DNA of 64,000 bases from Clostridia bacterium. Its GTDB lineage: Bacteria; Bacillota; Clostridia; Oscillospirales; Acutalibacteraceae. A program made the translations under genes and the position numbers. Shown here one piece after another: positions 18,188 to 26,627 of this stretch (its first letter is position 1; every line of letters starts with the position of its first letter). The stretch lies in assembly GCA_017441385.1 (NCBI GenBank), contig JAFRXY010000043.1, positions 62,001 to 126,000 of the forward strand, written 5' to 3'. The notes under the pieces are model-generated. The model searched no databases. It had not been told where the DNA came from and worked only from the letters and a program-made list of their open reading frames with translations.

Positions 18188-18871
18188 TCAGAGCCTGCTT
18201 CTGATGCTTTCCAGAATTTTCTTTTCAATACGGCTGACATAGGAACGGGAAATGTGGAGTTTAGAGGCGATTTCCCGCTGCGTCAGCGGTTTGCAGCCGT
18301 TCAGCCCGTAGCGCGAGGTGATGATCATGCGCTCGGTGTCGTTCAGTTCCTCACGGACGATCTTCCGGAGTTTTTCGCATTTGATGGCGGCGTCAATATC
18401 GTCCGAAATGGTGTCGTCCACAGCGATAACGTCCATCAGCGTCAGCACATTCCCATTGCGGTCGGTATCTATCGGCTCGTTGATCGATATGTCGAGGGCG
18501 GTCTTTTTGCCGCTGCGAAGGTACATCAGTATCTCATTCTGAATGCAGGTCGCAGCATAGGAGGAAAATTTTGAGCATTTTTCCGGACGGAAGGTGTCCA
18601 CCGCCTTGATCAGCCCTATCGTTCCGATGGAAATCAGATCGTCCGGGTCGGAAACGGCCGCAGAATATTTCTTGCTGACGTGAGCCACAAGTCTCAGGTT
18701 ATGCTCAATGAGCTTCTGCCGGGCAGCTCTGTCACCTTCCGCCCAAGCTTCTATGTACTTCCTTTCCTCCGGCGCGGAAAGCCTCGGCGGAAACCCAGAA
18801 ATGGAGGACACGCTCAGAAACAGGCTGTAAATCCCCTGCAATGCCTCCGCAAGCATTTTGAATAGACTCAA
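18188..18871 (-). CDS. sigK: Mother-cell sporulation sigma factor SigK
   Basis: 227 residues, contiguous, with no intervening skin element. Region 2 contains EERKYIEAWAEGD, LIEHNLRLVAHVSKKY, DDLISIGTIGLIKAVDTF and the -10 recognition helix YAATCIQNEILMYLRS. Region 4 ends with LTQREIASKLHISRSYVSRIEKKILE, the -35 helix-turn-helix. The hydrophobic pro-sequence-like start (MLAEALQGIYSLFLSVSSISGFPPRLS) matches the pro-sigma-K layout and would be removed at the membrane. The start is TTG with GTGGTGAT upstream. SigK directs late mother-cell genes (coat, cortex), so its presence argues that the organism sporulates. It is transcribed convergently with the HAD gene; promoter not identified. Confidence 0.9.
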   Translation of the reverse strand: MSLFKMLAEALQGIYSLFLSVSSISGFPPRLSAPEERKYIEAWAEGDRAARQKLIEHNLRLVAHVSKKYSAAVSDPDDLISIGTIGLIKAVDTFRPEKCSKFSSYAATCIQNEILMYLRSGKKTALDISINEPIDTDRNGNVLTLMDVIAVDDTISDDIDAAIKCEKLRKIVREELNDTERMIITSRYGLNGCKPLTQREIASKLHISRSYVSRIEKKILESIRSRL

Positions 18872-18879
18872 ACTTTATC

Positions 18880-19310
18880 ACCACTCAAACAATTTCAGTC
18901 TCCTACCTGAATAGTATTCAGTCCGCTGATGATCTTTGCCTGTCCAAAGCAAAAAATATGTATCACTATCACATCCGGCTTCATGACGCGGGAAAACGGG
19001 CTGATCTTTACGGACGACCCTTTTGGGATCCCCTTTGATCCGGAATCTTTCCGACTCCTGAAAAAGCGAAGCCGTGCCTGAATCGCACCACCTACGTTTT
19101 TCTTTTTGCCCGGTTTGGATATCCCATGCTGAATACCGGATGTGAGCAGACACCGCCCGACGCACGGCTTGTAAAAGACCCAAAAGGGAATTTTCTGTGT
19201 CCGCAGTAGTAGTTTTCGCCTTTTTCACCCGATTATTCGGTTATCAATAAAAAAACACAAAATAATTTTATTAAATTTTACTGTATTTTGCCTTTTTTAA
19301 AGAATTTATC
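18880..19310. other. Non-assigned stretch upstream of sigK and glgA with ambiguous short frames
   Basis: About 430 bases without a convincing gene. On the plus strand a 50-codon frame (18929-19081) encodes a plausible-looking peptide ending GLIFTDDPFGIPFDPESFRLL plus a basic tail but has no ribosome site. On the minus strand a 116-codon frame (19228-18878) starts at GTG without a clear ribosome site, and a second frame there is Cys/Gly-rich. The mixture of coding-like pieces on both strands may be remains of a decayed gene. Nothing here is firm enough to be called a CDS. Confidence 0.3.
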
Positions 19311-19311
19311 C

Positions 19312-19340
19312 TTGAAATATCACGCACAACATGATAAAAT
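19312..19340 (+). promoter_or_regulatory. Promoter of glgA
   Basis: TTGAAA (19312-19317), 17-bp spacer, TAAAAT (19335-19340). The start codon follows after about 80 bases. Confidence 0.7.
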
Positions 19341-19419
19341 GAATGAGTAAGCTGATTACACAGGGTTTGCACAGGCCCTTCGCGTAATTGGAAATCAACA
19401 CAATCTAGGAGGACGAAAT

Positions 19420-20877
19420 ATGAGCAATATTTTGTTTGTCGGTTCGGAATGTGATCCGTTTGTCAAAACGGGAGGTCTTGCAGACGTTATGTCCGCTCTG
19501 CCCAGAGCTCTCGCCAATCAGGGCGATCTGGACGTGCGCGTGATTCTGCCCAGATACACCTGCATTCCTGAGCATTTCCGCAACAATATGACCTATGTGA
19601 CACATTTCTACATGGACTTTACCCGTGACTGCCACATGTATTATGTAGGTCTGATGGAGTACTGGTGGAACGGCGTCCGATTCTACTTCATCGACAACGA
19701 GTACTTCTTCGGCAAAGGCAATCCCTACACCGATATGGCCGGCGACATCGTGCCTTTCATCTTCTTCTCGAAGGCCGTTCTAGCTTCCATGTGTGCCATC
19801 GGCTTCCATCCCGACGTCATTCACTGCCATGACTGGCAGGCAGCTCTGGTTCCGGTCTATCTCCACACCGTCTATGAGGGTAATCCCTTCTACAACGGCA
19901 CCAAGACCGTCCTGACCATCCACAACCTCCATTTCCAGGGCATTGCCAACATCGACACTGTCAAGTATCATTCCAATATTCCCGAGTACGCCTTCTCCCC
20001 CGATCGCCTCGAGTTCAATGCCGACGCGAACATCATGAAGGGCGGTATCGTTTACTCCAACTTCGTCACCACCGTCAGCCACACCTATGCCAACGAGATC
20101 AGAACCCCCGAATACGGCGAGGCTCTGGAGGGCGTGCTGAACGATTACGCCTACAAGCTGGGCGGCATCGTCAACGGCGTGGACTACGACGTTTACAATC
20201 CCGGCACCGACTGGTACATTTACGACAGATACGGTGTGGACAACTTCCCCGACGCAAAACGCTGGAACAAGGAAAAGCTCCAGGCGGAGCTGGGGCTGGA
20301 GAGAGATGTCAACAAGTTCATGATCGGCATTATTTCCCGTCTGACCGACCAGAAGGGTCTTGACCTGATCAATGCAGTGATGGATCGCATTGTGGATGAT
20401 CATACGCAGGTTGTTGTCATCGGCACCGGCGACAAGAAGTACGAGGACGCATTCAGAGCCTACGAGTGGAATCACAAGGGTCGTGTCTGCTCCAACATCA
20501 TGTACTCCAACGAGAGAGCCCACAAGCTCTATGCGGCGGCCGACGCCATTCTCGTTCCTTCCCGCTTTGAACCCTGCGGTCTGACCCAGCTCATCGCCAT
20601 GCGGTACGGCACCGTGCCGATTGTCCGTGAGACAGGCGGTCTGAGAGACACCGTCCAGCCCTACAACAGCTTCGACCACACCGGCACCGGCTTTACCTTC
20701 TACGAGTACAACGCGGAAGTCATGCTTAAGGTCATCAACTACGCCAAGCAGATCTTCTTCGAGGATCGCTTCGGCTGGGAATGCATCGCCAGACGCGGCA
20801 TGGAATCCGACTTCTCATGGTACCGTTCCGCCGGCGACTACAGAAATATCTACAATTGGCTCATGAGCCAGTGGTAA
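19420..20877 (+). CDS. glgA: Glycogen synthase (ADP-glucose type, GT5)
   Basis: 485 residues, normal for bacterial GlgA, which extends alpha-1,4-glucan from a nucleotide-glucose donor. The N-terminal domain has FVGSECDPFVKTGGLADVM with the KTGGL donor-binding loop, and HCHDWQAALVP. The C-terminal GT-B domain has IGIISRLTDQKGLDL, LVPSRFEPCGLTQL with the catalytic Glu of the E-x7-E type region, and GGLRDTV. Start ATG has AGGAGG upstream. It stands alone with its own promoter and terminator; no other glg genes are in the window. Strong C-ending codon bias suggests high expression, fitting storage glycogen made before sporulation (inference). Confidence 0.96.
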   Translation: MSNILFVGSECDPFVKTGGLADVMSALPRALANQGDLDVRVILPRYTCIPEHFRNNMTYVTHFYMDFTRDCHMYYVGLMEYWWNGVRFYFIDNEYFFGKGNPYTDMAGDIVPFIFFSKAVLASMCAIGFHPDVIHCHDWQAALVPVYLHTVYEGNPFYNGTKTVLTIHNLHFQGIANIDTVKYHSNIPEYAFSPDRLEFNADANIMKGGIVYSNFVTTVSHTYANEIRTPEYGEALEGVLNDYAYKLGGIVNGVDYDVYNPGTDWYIYDRYGVDNFPDAKRWNKEKLQAELGLERDVNKFMIGIISRLTDQKGLDLINAVMDRIVDDHTQVVVIGTGDKKYEDAFRAYEWNHKGRVCSNIMYSNERAHKLYAAADAILVPSRFEPCGLTQLIAMRYGTVPIVRETGGLRDTVQPYNSFDHTGTGFTFYEYNAEVMLKVINYAKQIFFEDRFGWECIARRGMESDFSWYRSAGDYRNIYNWLMSQW

Positions 20878-20912
20878 TAGCTTACCGTCACTGTTAGATT
20901 TCGTAAAATTTT

Positions 20913-20956
20913 GCCCCTGTCTGAAAAGAATTGGTTTTCAGACAGGGGCTTTTGTT
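20913..20956 (+). terminator. Terminator of glgA
   Basis: GCCCCTGTCTGAAAA (20913-20927) and TTTTCAGACAGGGGC (20935-20949), a perfect 15-bp stem, followed by TTTTGTTT. Confidence 0.93.
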
Positions 20957-21059
20957 TACACTTATAATCCATCCAAAGACGACAATATGTGTTTATATTG
21001 TAAATCCTGTGAATCATCCATAATGCGGACTTCCCTCTTGCCTGTCTACGAAGCGTAGG

Positions 21060-21088
21060 TTGAAAAGATGGATTCCACGCTTTATACT
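21060..21088 (+). promoter_or_regulatory. Promoter of the HTH-desulfoferrodoxin gene
   Basis: TTGAAA (21060-21065), 17-bp spacer, TATACT (21083-21088), 22 bp before the ATG with AGGAGG between, so the leader is very short. Confidence 0.65.
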
Positions 21089-21110
21089 CACAATATAGGA
21101 GGTATGGTCT

Positions 21111-21698
21111 ATGAATCAATATGTAACAGGCAATATGATCAAGCGGCTTAGGGAAAGCAGAAAAATGACACAGCATCAGCTGGCGGAAAAACTGTCCGTG
21201 AGCGATAAGGTGATATCCAAATGGGAAACGGGACGGGGATATCCGGACATTTCCCTCATCGAACCCCTTTCCGCCGCGCTGGGAGTGTCTGTCATCGAGC
21301 TGTTTTCGGGCGAAAACATTGTCAACACGAACAGGGCGTTCAATATGCGGCGAATAAAACTGTATGTATGCCCGATCTGCGGGAATGTAATACAAAGCAC
21401 AGGAGAAGCAATCATCAGCTGCTGCGGCATTGTCCTTCCGGCGCTGGAGGCGGAGTCTGAGGATGAAGAACACCGCCTGTGCGTGGAACGGATGGAAGAC
21501 GAGTATTACGTCACCATTCCTCATGAAATGAGCAAGGAACACTGCATTTCATTTATCATGGCAATCAGAAATGACGGGAGCGAAATCAAAAAGCTCTATC
21601 CCGAAGGGAATGCGGAAGCGCGTTTCAAAATCGGCGGAACAAGATATTTCTGTTATTACTGCAACCGGCATGGATTGTTCAAATCCTCAAAGCGATGA
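21111..21698 (+). CDS. XRE-type HTH fused to a complete desulfoferrodoxin (superoxide-reductase-like) domain
   Basis: 195 residues. Residues 7-66 are a Cro/CI HTH (MTQHQLAEKLSVSDKVISKWETGRGYPDI). From residue 84 the protein reads as a desulfoferrodoxin. The rubredoxin-like iron centre is CPICGN (C87, C90) plus CC (C104, C105). The superoxide-reductase-like centre can be built from H121 (EEHRL), H138 and H144 (PHEMSKEH), and C184 and H187 (CNRHG), the pattern of the His4-Cys iron site. No canonical EKHxP glutamate/lysine motif is seen at the first His, so enzymatic activity is uncertain. A redox- or superoxide-sensing repressor is the likely role; this is inference from the fusion. Own promoter, strong AGGAGG, followed by a 179-bp repeat element. 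Confidence 0.85.
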   Translation: MNQYVTGNMIKRLRESRKMTQHQLAEKLSVSDKVISKWETGRGYPDISLIEPLSAALGVSVIELFSGENIVNTNRAFNMRRIKLYVCPICGNVIQSTGEAIISCCGIVLPALEAESEDEEHRLCVERMEDEYYVTIPHEMSKEHCISFIMAIRNDGSEIKKLYPEGNAEARFKIGGTRYFCYYCNRHGLFKSSKR

Positions 21699-21751
21699 AT
21701 GACCGGCTTTTCTGATGGCACCGGCAGGACAGACATTGCAGCACTTCCTAA

Positions 21752-21930
21752 GAGCCTGTTCAGAATCTCTCCACGCACGTCTGGCTGGCATCTTTTCCGC
21801 CATATTTTGCCAAAATCGTCGTTAATACACAAAGTATTGCCTGCGGTTTTGGCGTCATCTGGCGAAAAATCTGCAAGCTGAACTTTGTTCAGCTACGCCA
21901 TCCGCACACGCGGAGATTCTGAACAGGCTC
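21752..21930. repeat. 179-bp MITE-like element, copy 2
   Basis: Same length as copy 1 and nearly identical, with perfect 18-bp terminal inverted repeats GAGCCTGTTCAGAATCTC / GAGATTCTGAACAGGCTC and TAA on both flanks. Differences from copy 1 are few; one falls in the GCCAAAATC stem, where GATTTTGGC has become GGTTTTGGC, a change that keeps a wobble pair. Confidence 0.85.
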
Positions 21931-22007
21931 TAAAAAGGAAGGTATGATTATTATAGCACAAATTTCTTTAGATCTGTAGCTTTCATAAAAATAATTTTGA
22001 TTATATA

Positions 22008-22036
22008 TTGCTTTTTCCTTTCGGTTTTGCTATCAT
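22008..22036 (+). promoter_or_regulatory. Promoter of the two-helix membrane protein gene
   Basis: TTGCTT (22008-22013), 17-bp spacer, TATCAT (22031-22036), about 63 bp before the ATG. Confidence 0.5.
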
Positions 22037-22099
22037 TGAATTGTTTATGAAAATATGCCGGTTTGACATATTGAACTGACTAATAAGGAGCAAAACAAA

Positions 22100-22753
22100 A
22101 TGACAAAAGAATCGAATTTACCTCATGGCGAAAAGGTTACGGAAAACATCTGGCTTTGTCCGGACGGCGTCTATCGCTGGTCATATGAGTTTAACATGCT
22201 CAAAAATCCCACGATCATCATGACGGTATGGAAGGTGTTGGGAATTTCCATCGGAATCGTGATGGGGTTTATTTTCCTGACAGACCTCTTTGAAGGCAAC
22301 TTTCAGACCGCAGACGACTGGCTGGGACTGGGACAGCTCATTCTTATTATGACAGGCATTATGCTGTGTCTGAGCATTGTATCCTATGTGATACTGGGGG
22401 CTATTTACGGGTGGAAATATCAGGTGCTTTTTGAGATGACCGACGAGTACGTCCGCCATATCCAAATGCCCAAGCAGGTGAAAAAGGCGGAGGCGATCGG
22501 ATGGATTACGGCTTTTGTAGGATTGATGGCGGGAAAACCCACTACCGTTGGCGCCGGACTGATTGCCGCCACGGGCACCACCAGTACATCGGAACTGAAA
22601 AACGTGGCCGCCCTCAAAATCCGTAAAGGATGGAACACAATCCACGTCAATCAGAAACTTGACAGAAATCAGGTTTATGCCGAAGATGCCGATTTTGATT
22701 TTGTAGCGAACTTCTTGAAGGAACATTGCAAGAACGCGAAGATTTCCGGCTGA
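22100..22753 (+). CDS. Membrane protein of unknown function, two to three helices
   Basis: 217 residues. An N-terminal cytoplasmic part (GEKVTENIWLCPDGVYRWSYEFNMLKNPT) precedes two clear membrane helices at about 40-62 and 75-105. The C-terminal half is soluble with a Gly/Thr-rich patch (AGKPTTVGAGLIAATGTTSTSE) and ends NFLKEHCKNAKISG. The layout recalls Firmicute proteins in which a WxxDGVYRWxYE-type opening is followed by a two-helix anchor, but no function is known to me. The ATG has AAGGAGC upstream. It lies between a repeat element and a HAD gene. No enzymatic motif was found. Confidence 0.7.
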   Translation: MTKESNLPHGEKVTENIWLCPDGVYRWSYEFNMLKNPTIIMTVWKVLGISIGIVMGFIFLTDLFEGNFQTADDWLGLGQLILIMTGIMLCLSIVSYVILGAIYGWKYQVLFEMTDEYVRHIQMPKQVKKAEAIGWITAFVGLMAGKPTTVGAGLIAATGTTSTSELKNVAALKIRKGWNTIHVNQKLDRNQVYAEDADFDFVANFLKEHCKNAKISG

Positions 22754-22765
22754 TAATTTCATCAA

Positions 22766-22777
22766 AACAGGCTCTAA
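22766..22777. repeat. Possible remnant of the 179-bp element (right terminus only)
   Basis: AACAGGCTCTAA is identical to the right-end junction of copy 2, including its TAA flank. The bases just beyond, AAGGAG, form the ribosome site of the HAD gene at 22791. Only 12 bases match, so chance is possible. Confidence 0.4.
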
Positions 22778-22790
22778 GGAGTTTATTTCA

Positions 22791-23456
22791 ATGTATAATG
22801 TAATCTTCGATATGGACGGCGTGATCTTTGACTCCGAAAAGACCCTATTGGATTGCTGGATAGAGATTTCAAAGCAGTATAACCTTGACGAAGAACTTGT
22901 CAGAAATACCTATATCCAGTGTATCGGCACCAATAGGAACCAGTCTACGAAGATCTTTTTAAATGCGTTTCATCATTTTCTGACAAAAGAAGACATTAAA
23001 AATATCTGGAATGAGAGCGCAGCGTTGTTCCGCAAGAAATATTCCGACTGTAATCTTCCCGTCATGCCCGGTGTGACTGAAATTCTGCAATTTCTTAAGT
23101 CGAGCGGAATGCCAGCAGGCGTCGCTTCTTCCACCTGCATACAGACGGTTAAAAGGCAGATCAGAAACGCCGGACTGTATAATTACTTCGTGGGATTCGT
23201 CGGAGGCGACGCTGTTGCCGTCAGCAAGCCCAATCCCGAAATCTATCTTCTGGCCTGCCGTGAATTCGGATTTGAACCGGCCCGCACCTTTGCAATTGAG
23301 GATTCATTCAACGGAATAAGAGCAGCCAGCGCAGCGGGACTACGTCCTATCATGATTCCCGATATGGTCGCTCCCGATGAGGAAATGGAAAGCCTGGCGG
23401 AATTCATCTGCAAGAATCTGATCGATGCGATGGAATATCTGAAACAGGTTTGTTAG
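22791..23456 (+). CDS. HAD-superfamily phosphatase, beta-phosphoglucomutase-like
   Basis: 221 residues with motif I DMDGV (7-11), motif II ASSTC, motif III Lys in SKPNPEIY and motif IV EDSFNG. A helical cap lies between motifs I and II. Same subfamily as the protein at 17535-18179 with moderate similarity spread over the whole length (both have FDMDGVxxDSEK near the start and an MxPD segment near the end). Substrate unknown, probably a small sugar phosphate. The ribosome site AAGGAG lies 10 bases before the ATG and directly abuts the repeat remnant. The gene follows the membrane-protein gene after 37 bases on the same strand and may share its transcript. Confidence 0.87.
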   Translation: MYNVIFDMDGVIFDSEKTLLDCWIEISKQYNLDEELVRNTYIQCIGTNRNQSTKIFLNAFHHFLTKEDIKNIWNESAALFRKKYSDCNLPVMPGVTEILQFLKSSGMPAGVASSTCIQTVKRQIRNAGLYNYFVGFVGGDAVAVSKPNPEIYLLACREFGFEPARTFAIEDSFNGIRAASAAGLRPIMIPDMVAPDEEMESLAEFICKNLIDAMEYLKQVC

Positions 23457-23582
23457 AAGTGGAAAATCAGGCTCAAAAAACAAGAGTTAACAGATTCTGA
23501 ATCATTACCAGCGTTATTTCTGATAATATGCTGAGTTTTAATGAAATTTGCACAAATCAACCCCTATATGAAAATATAAGGG

Positions 23583-23611
23583 TTGATTTTATTGTGTGTT
23601 TGTTGTAAAAT
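23583..23611 (+). promoter_or_regulatory. Promoter of the exonuclease gene
   Basis: TTGATT (23583-23588), 17-bp spacer, TAAAAT (23606-23611), about 78 bp before the ATG. Confidence 0.6.
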
Positions 23612-23688
23612 ATATAGATGATTCGATTCTATAGAAAGGATTGCCCTTCTCAGTGAGATGTAATTGGCATTGGAACTAATACGAGCCG

Positions 23689-24621
23689 ATGAAGTATATT
23701 ATAATAGACCTAGAATGGAACGGCGCCACCACCCGAACGGGTTATTTTGATGAGATTATCGAGATCGGTGCAGTCGCCCTGGACGACCAAATGAATATCA
23801 CAGGCGAATTTCAGAAACTGGTATCTCCCAAGCAGACCAAGAAGATCAGGGGAAGAATTAAGGATCTGACCCACATCACCAACGACGATCTGAAAAACGC
23901 GGAAGGATTTATCACTGTTTTCAATAAATTCAGGACGTGGGTAGGAACCGGTGACAACTGCATGCTGTCATGGGGCAATTCCGACATAACCGTGCTTTAC
24001 GAAAATCTCAAGCGCTATGACATGGTGAATGAAATTTACATACTTAAAAACTTCTGTGACGCGCAGCTTCTTTGTCAGAAGGCGGTGGACATTCCTCTCA
24101 CTAAGCAGATCGGACTGTCGGCCTTTGCCGAGCAGGTGGGAATAGAAATAGGAGAAGATCAGCTGCACCGTGCGCTGAATGACAGCAGGCTGACAGCCAA
24201 ATGCTTCGCCAAGCTCTTTACCCCCGGGCTGTACAGGGAGTTTGTCAGCAAAGCCGATAAGGTTTTCTATGACCGTATGAATTTCAAGTGCTACAACCTT
24301 CAGGATCTCAGCGACGAGCAGGTGATCATGTCGGACTTCATGACCGAATGTCCCGAATGCGGCGCCTTCATGAAGCGGCTGACCCGGTTTACCTGCAAGA
24401 ACAAGAAGCATTACGCCAAATACCGCTGTGACCTCTGCGGCAAACTATTCAACATCTCTCACACCCTAAAGATTACCTACGACGGACTTGAACATAAGAA
24501 ACTGCTCAATGAAATCAGGATTTCCGGTGCATCTGAGGAAGAACCGGCAGAGGCGGAATTGCAGGAAATACAGACAAACCTGAACGATGAAGCACCTGAT
24601 CAGAACGAAGAAGATTCATGA
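23689..24621 (+). CDS. DEDDh 3'-5' exonuclease with C-terminal zinc ribbon
   Basis: 310 residues. The exonuclease domain (1-185) has ExoI IIDLEWNG (Asp, Glu), ExoII around the segment TWVGTGDNCMLSWGNSD and ExoIII HRALNDSRLTAK with the His and Asp of the DEDDh class. After it comes a region with CPECGAF and CDLCGK (two CxxC pairs about 30 residues apart, with further Cys/His between), a likely zinc ribbon, and an acidic disordered tail. Such stand-alone DnaQ-like nucleases act on DNA or RNA 3' ends; which one is not readable. The ribosome site is weak (no clear GGAGG within 15 bases), so the start is less certain than usual. Followed by the radical SAM gene. Confidence 0.85.
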   Translation: MKYIIIDLEWNGATTRTGYFDEIIEIGAVALDDQMNITGEFQKLVSPKQTKKIRGRIKDLTHITNDDLKNAEGFITVFNKFRTWVGTGDNCMLSWGNSDITVLYENLKRYDMVNEIYILKNFCDAQLLCQKAVDIPLTKQIGLSAFAEQVGIEIGEDQLHRALNDSRLTAKCFAKLFTPGLYREFVSKADKVFYDRMNFKCYNLQDLSDEQVIMSDFMTECPECGAFMKRLTRFTCKNKKHYAKYRCDLCGKLFNISHTLKITYDGLEHKKLLNEIRISGASEEEPAEAELQEIQTNLNDEAPDQNEEDS

Positions 24622-24693
24622 ATCGTATATTCGGCGGGATACGGCAATTGTCATGCCGCAGCCTGCCGATTTTGCTGATTGGAGGGGATGACA

Positions 24694-25572
24694 GTGAAAA
24701 GCTGCAAGCTATGCCCAAGACTGTGCGGAGCGGCAAGGGGAAGGCTGCGGGGAAAAGGTTTCTGCGGCTGCGGAACACAGCCAGTCATTTCCAGAGCCGC
24801 GCTGCATATGTGGGAAGAACCTGTCATCAGCGGCAGCGCCGGCTCGGGAACGATTTTTTTCTCGGGCTGCACGCTGGGCTGCGTTTTCTGCCAGAATTAT
24901 TCCATTTCTTCCCAATTGTGCGGAAAGCCCGTCACGCCGGAAGGACTTGCGGAAATCATACGTAATTTGGAAAAACAGGGGGCGCACAATATCAGCTTTG
25001 TCACCGGCACCCACTACGCAGAGGCGATCATCCGGGCGCTGGAAATCTACCGTCCGCGCATTCCGACGGTATGGAACAGCGGGGGTTATGAACGCCTTGA
25101 CACGCTGCTGGCTTTGGAAAACTATATAGACATATGGCTGCCGGATTACAAATTCGCCCTTCCCGAAGTCGCGGAGAAATACGCCGCCGCGCAGGATTAT
25201 CCCGAGGTGGCACTCAAGGCGATTCAGTTTATGTGCAAAGCTGCGGGAAACAGCGTCATTGAGGAAGGAATCATGAAGCGCGGCGTCATCGTGCGGCATC
25301 TGGTGCTGCCGGGAAACACACGGAATTCCGTCGCGGCGCTCCGCAAAATCAGCTCGGAGCTGCCGGTCGGCACCCTTGTCAGCGTGATGAGCCAGTACAC
25401 CCCGGCCGGAAATATTTTGAATTATCCCGAGCTTTCTCGCAGAATCACGCCGCATGAATACGACAAAATTCTCGACACGGCGGAACTTCTGGGGCTGAAA
25501 GGCTTCCGGCAGGAGCTGTCCTCCGCGACGGAGGAATACGTGCCGGCGTTCGACCTTTCCGTTCCGGAATGA
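24694..25572 (+). CDS. Radical SAM protein, PflA-related
   Basis: 292 residues. The cluster motif CTLGCVFCQNYSIS (CxxxCxxC) defines a radical SAM enzyme. An N-terminal Cys-rich segment (CKLCPRLCGAARG, GFCGCG) and EEPVISG/GSGTIFFSGC match the family often labelled putative pyruvate formate-lyase activating enzyme, a group close to PflA but not shown to activate PFL. GGNPH-like glycyl-radical motifs or a PFL gene are not nearby. Upstream codons TTG 24679 and ATG 24688 lie too near the GGAGG at 24681-24685; GTG 24694 has the ideal eight-base spacing and is chosen. The reaction is unknown. Downstream lies an unrelated ABC operon. Confidence 0.88.
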   Translation: MKSCKLCPRLCGAARGRLRGKGFCGCGTQPVISRAALHMWEEPVISGSAGSGTIFFSGCTLGCVFCQNYSISSQLCGKPVTPEGLAEIIRNLEKQGAHNISFVTGTHYAEAIIRALEIYRPRIPTVWNSGGYERLDTLLALENYIDIWLPDYKFALPEVAEKYAAAQDYPEVALKAIQFMCKAAGNSVIEEGIMKRGVIVRHLVLPGNTRNSVAALRKISSELPVGTLVSVMSQYTPAGNILNYPELSRRITPHEYDKILDTAELLGLKGFRQELSSATEEYVPAFDLSVPE

Positions 25573-25697
25573 TTTTTTCGAGTTTTAATGATATCTTTAT
25601 ATTGCGTACACATATTGATCAATCGAAGGTGATATTCTTTATATGATTATCTCCATAATTCACATAATATTGATTGAAAAATAAGGACGGGCATGTG

Positions 25698-26627
25698 ATG
25701 ATCAAGGTACAAAATCTGACAAAAAAATACGGCGCCAACATCGCGCTGGACGACGTGAGCTTTTCGGTGAAATCAGGGGAAATTGCGGGATTTCTGGGGC
25801 CGAACGGCGCCGGCAAGACCACAACCATGAATATTATGACGGGCTATCTGTCCTCCACTTCCGGAACCGTCACCATCGACGGCTATGACATACTCGACCA
25901 GCCCACCGAGGCCAAGAAAAAAATCGGCTATCTGCCGGAGGTGCCTCCGCTGTATCCCGACATGACGGTGGACGAATATCTCGGCTTCATCTACGAGCTG
26001 AAACGCGCGACCCAGAAAATGGAAGCCCATTTCAACGAAATCTGTGAACTGACGGGCATTGCGGCGGTTCGGGGCAGACTTATCAAAAATCTTTCCAAGG
26101 GCTACCGTCAGCGCGTGGGCATCGCCCAGACGCTTGTGGGCAATCCTCCGGTACTGATACTGGACGAGCCGACGGTGGGGCTGGACCCCAAGCAGATCAT
26201 TGAGGTGCGTTCGCTCATCAAGAAGCTGGGCAAGAAGCACACGGTCATTCTTTCCTCCCACATTCTGAGCGAGGTGCAGGCGATCTGCGACAGAATCATC
26301 GTGCTCAATAACGGGAGGCTGGTAGCCGACAGTACTTCCCAGAGCCTGAGCGACAAGCTGACCGACGGGAATTCACTGATTATCCGGGCGGTCGGCAAGG
26401 CTGGGGATATTCAGGCGGCGCTGAATGCGGTCAAGACGGTCAAGCGATGCGAAAAGCTGTCGGAGAAGGACGGGAGCGCGGAATTCAGCGTGACAATTTC
26501 CTCGGCGGGCAGCGCGAGGCAGGATATCTTTTACGCGATGGCGGCCAAGAAGCTTCCGATCATCGAAATGCGGCAGCGGGAGTATTCGCTGGAGGATATA
26601 TTCCTGTCGCTGGTGGACAGGAAATAA
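25698..26627 (+). CDS. ABC transporter ATP-binding protein, GldA-like
   Basis: 309 residues. Complete ABC ATPase: Walker A GPNGAGKTTT, Q-loop-like YLPEVPPLYPDMTV, signature NLSKGYRQRVG, Walker B LILDEPTVGLDP and switch His in SSHILSE. The C-terminal 90 residues form the extra domain common in drug/antibiotic and Gld-type exporters. It belongs with the ABC-2 permease, GldG-like and DUF4340 genes that follow, the set called gldAFG in gliding bacteria but widespread in non-gliding Firmicutes, where its role is unclear. ATG 25698 is preceded by AAGGA. Unusually, 339 bases separate it from the permease gene. Confidence 0.9.
   Translation: MIKVQNLTKKYGANIALDDVSFSVKSGEIAGFLGPNGAGKTTTMNIMTGYLSSTSGTVTIDGYDILDQPTEAKKKIGYLPEVPPLYPDMTVDEYLGFIYELKRATQKMEAHFNEICELTGIAAVRGRLIKNLSKGYRQRVGIAQTLVGNPPVLILDEPTVGLDPKQIIEVRSLIKKLGKKHTVILSSHILSEVQAICDRIIVLNNGRLVADSTSQSLSDKLTDGNSLIIRAVGKAGDIQAALNAVKTVKRCEKLSEKDGSAEFSVTISSAGSARQDIFYAMAAKKLPIIEMRQREYSLEDIFLSLVDRK

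Noticed and set aside
18188-18871. Possible skin-like interruption of sigK.
   Set aside because: The frame is continuous through regions 2 to 4; no insertion seen.
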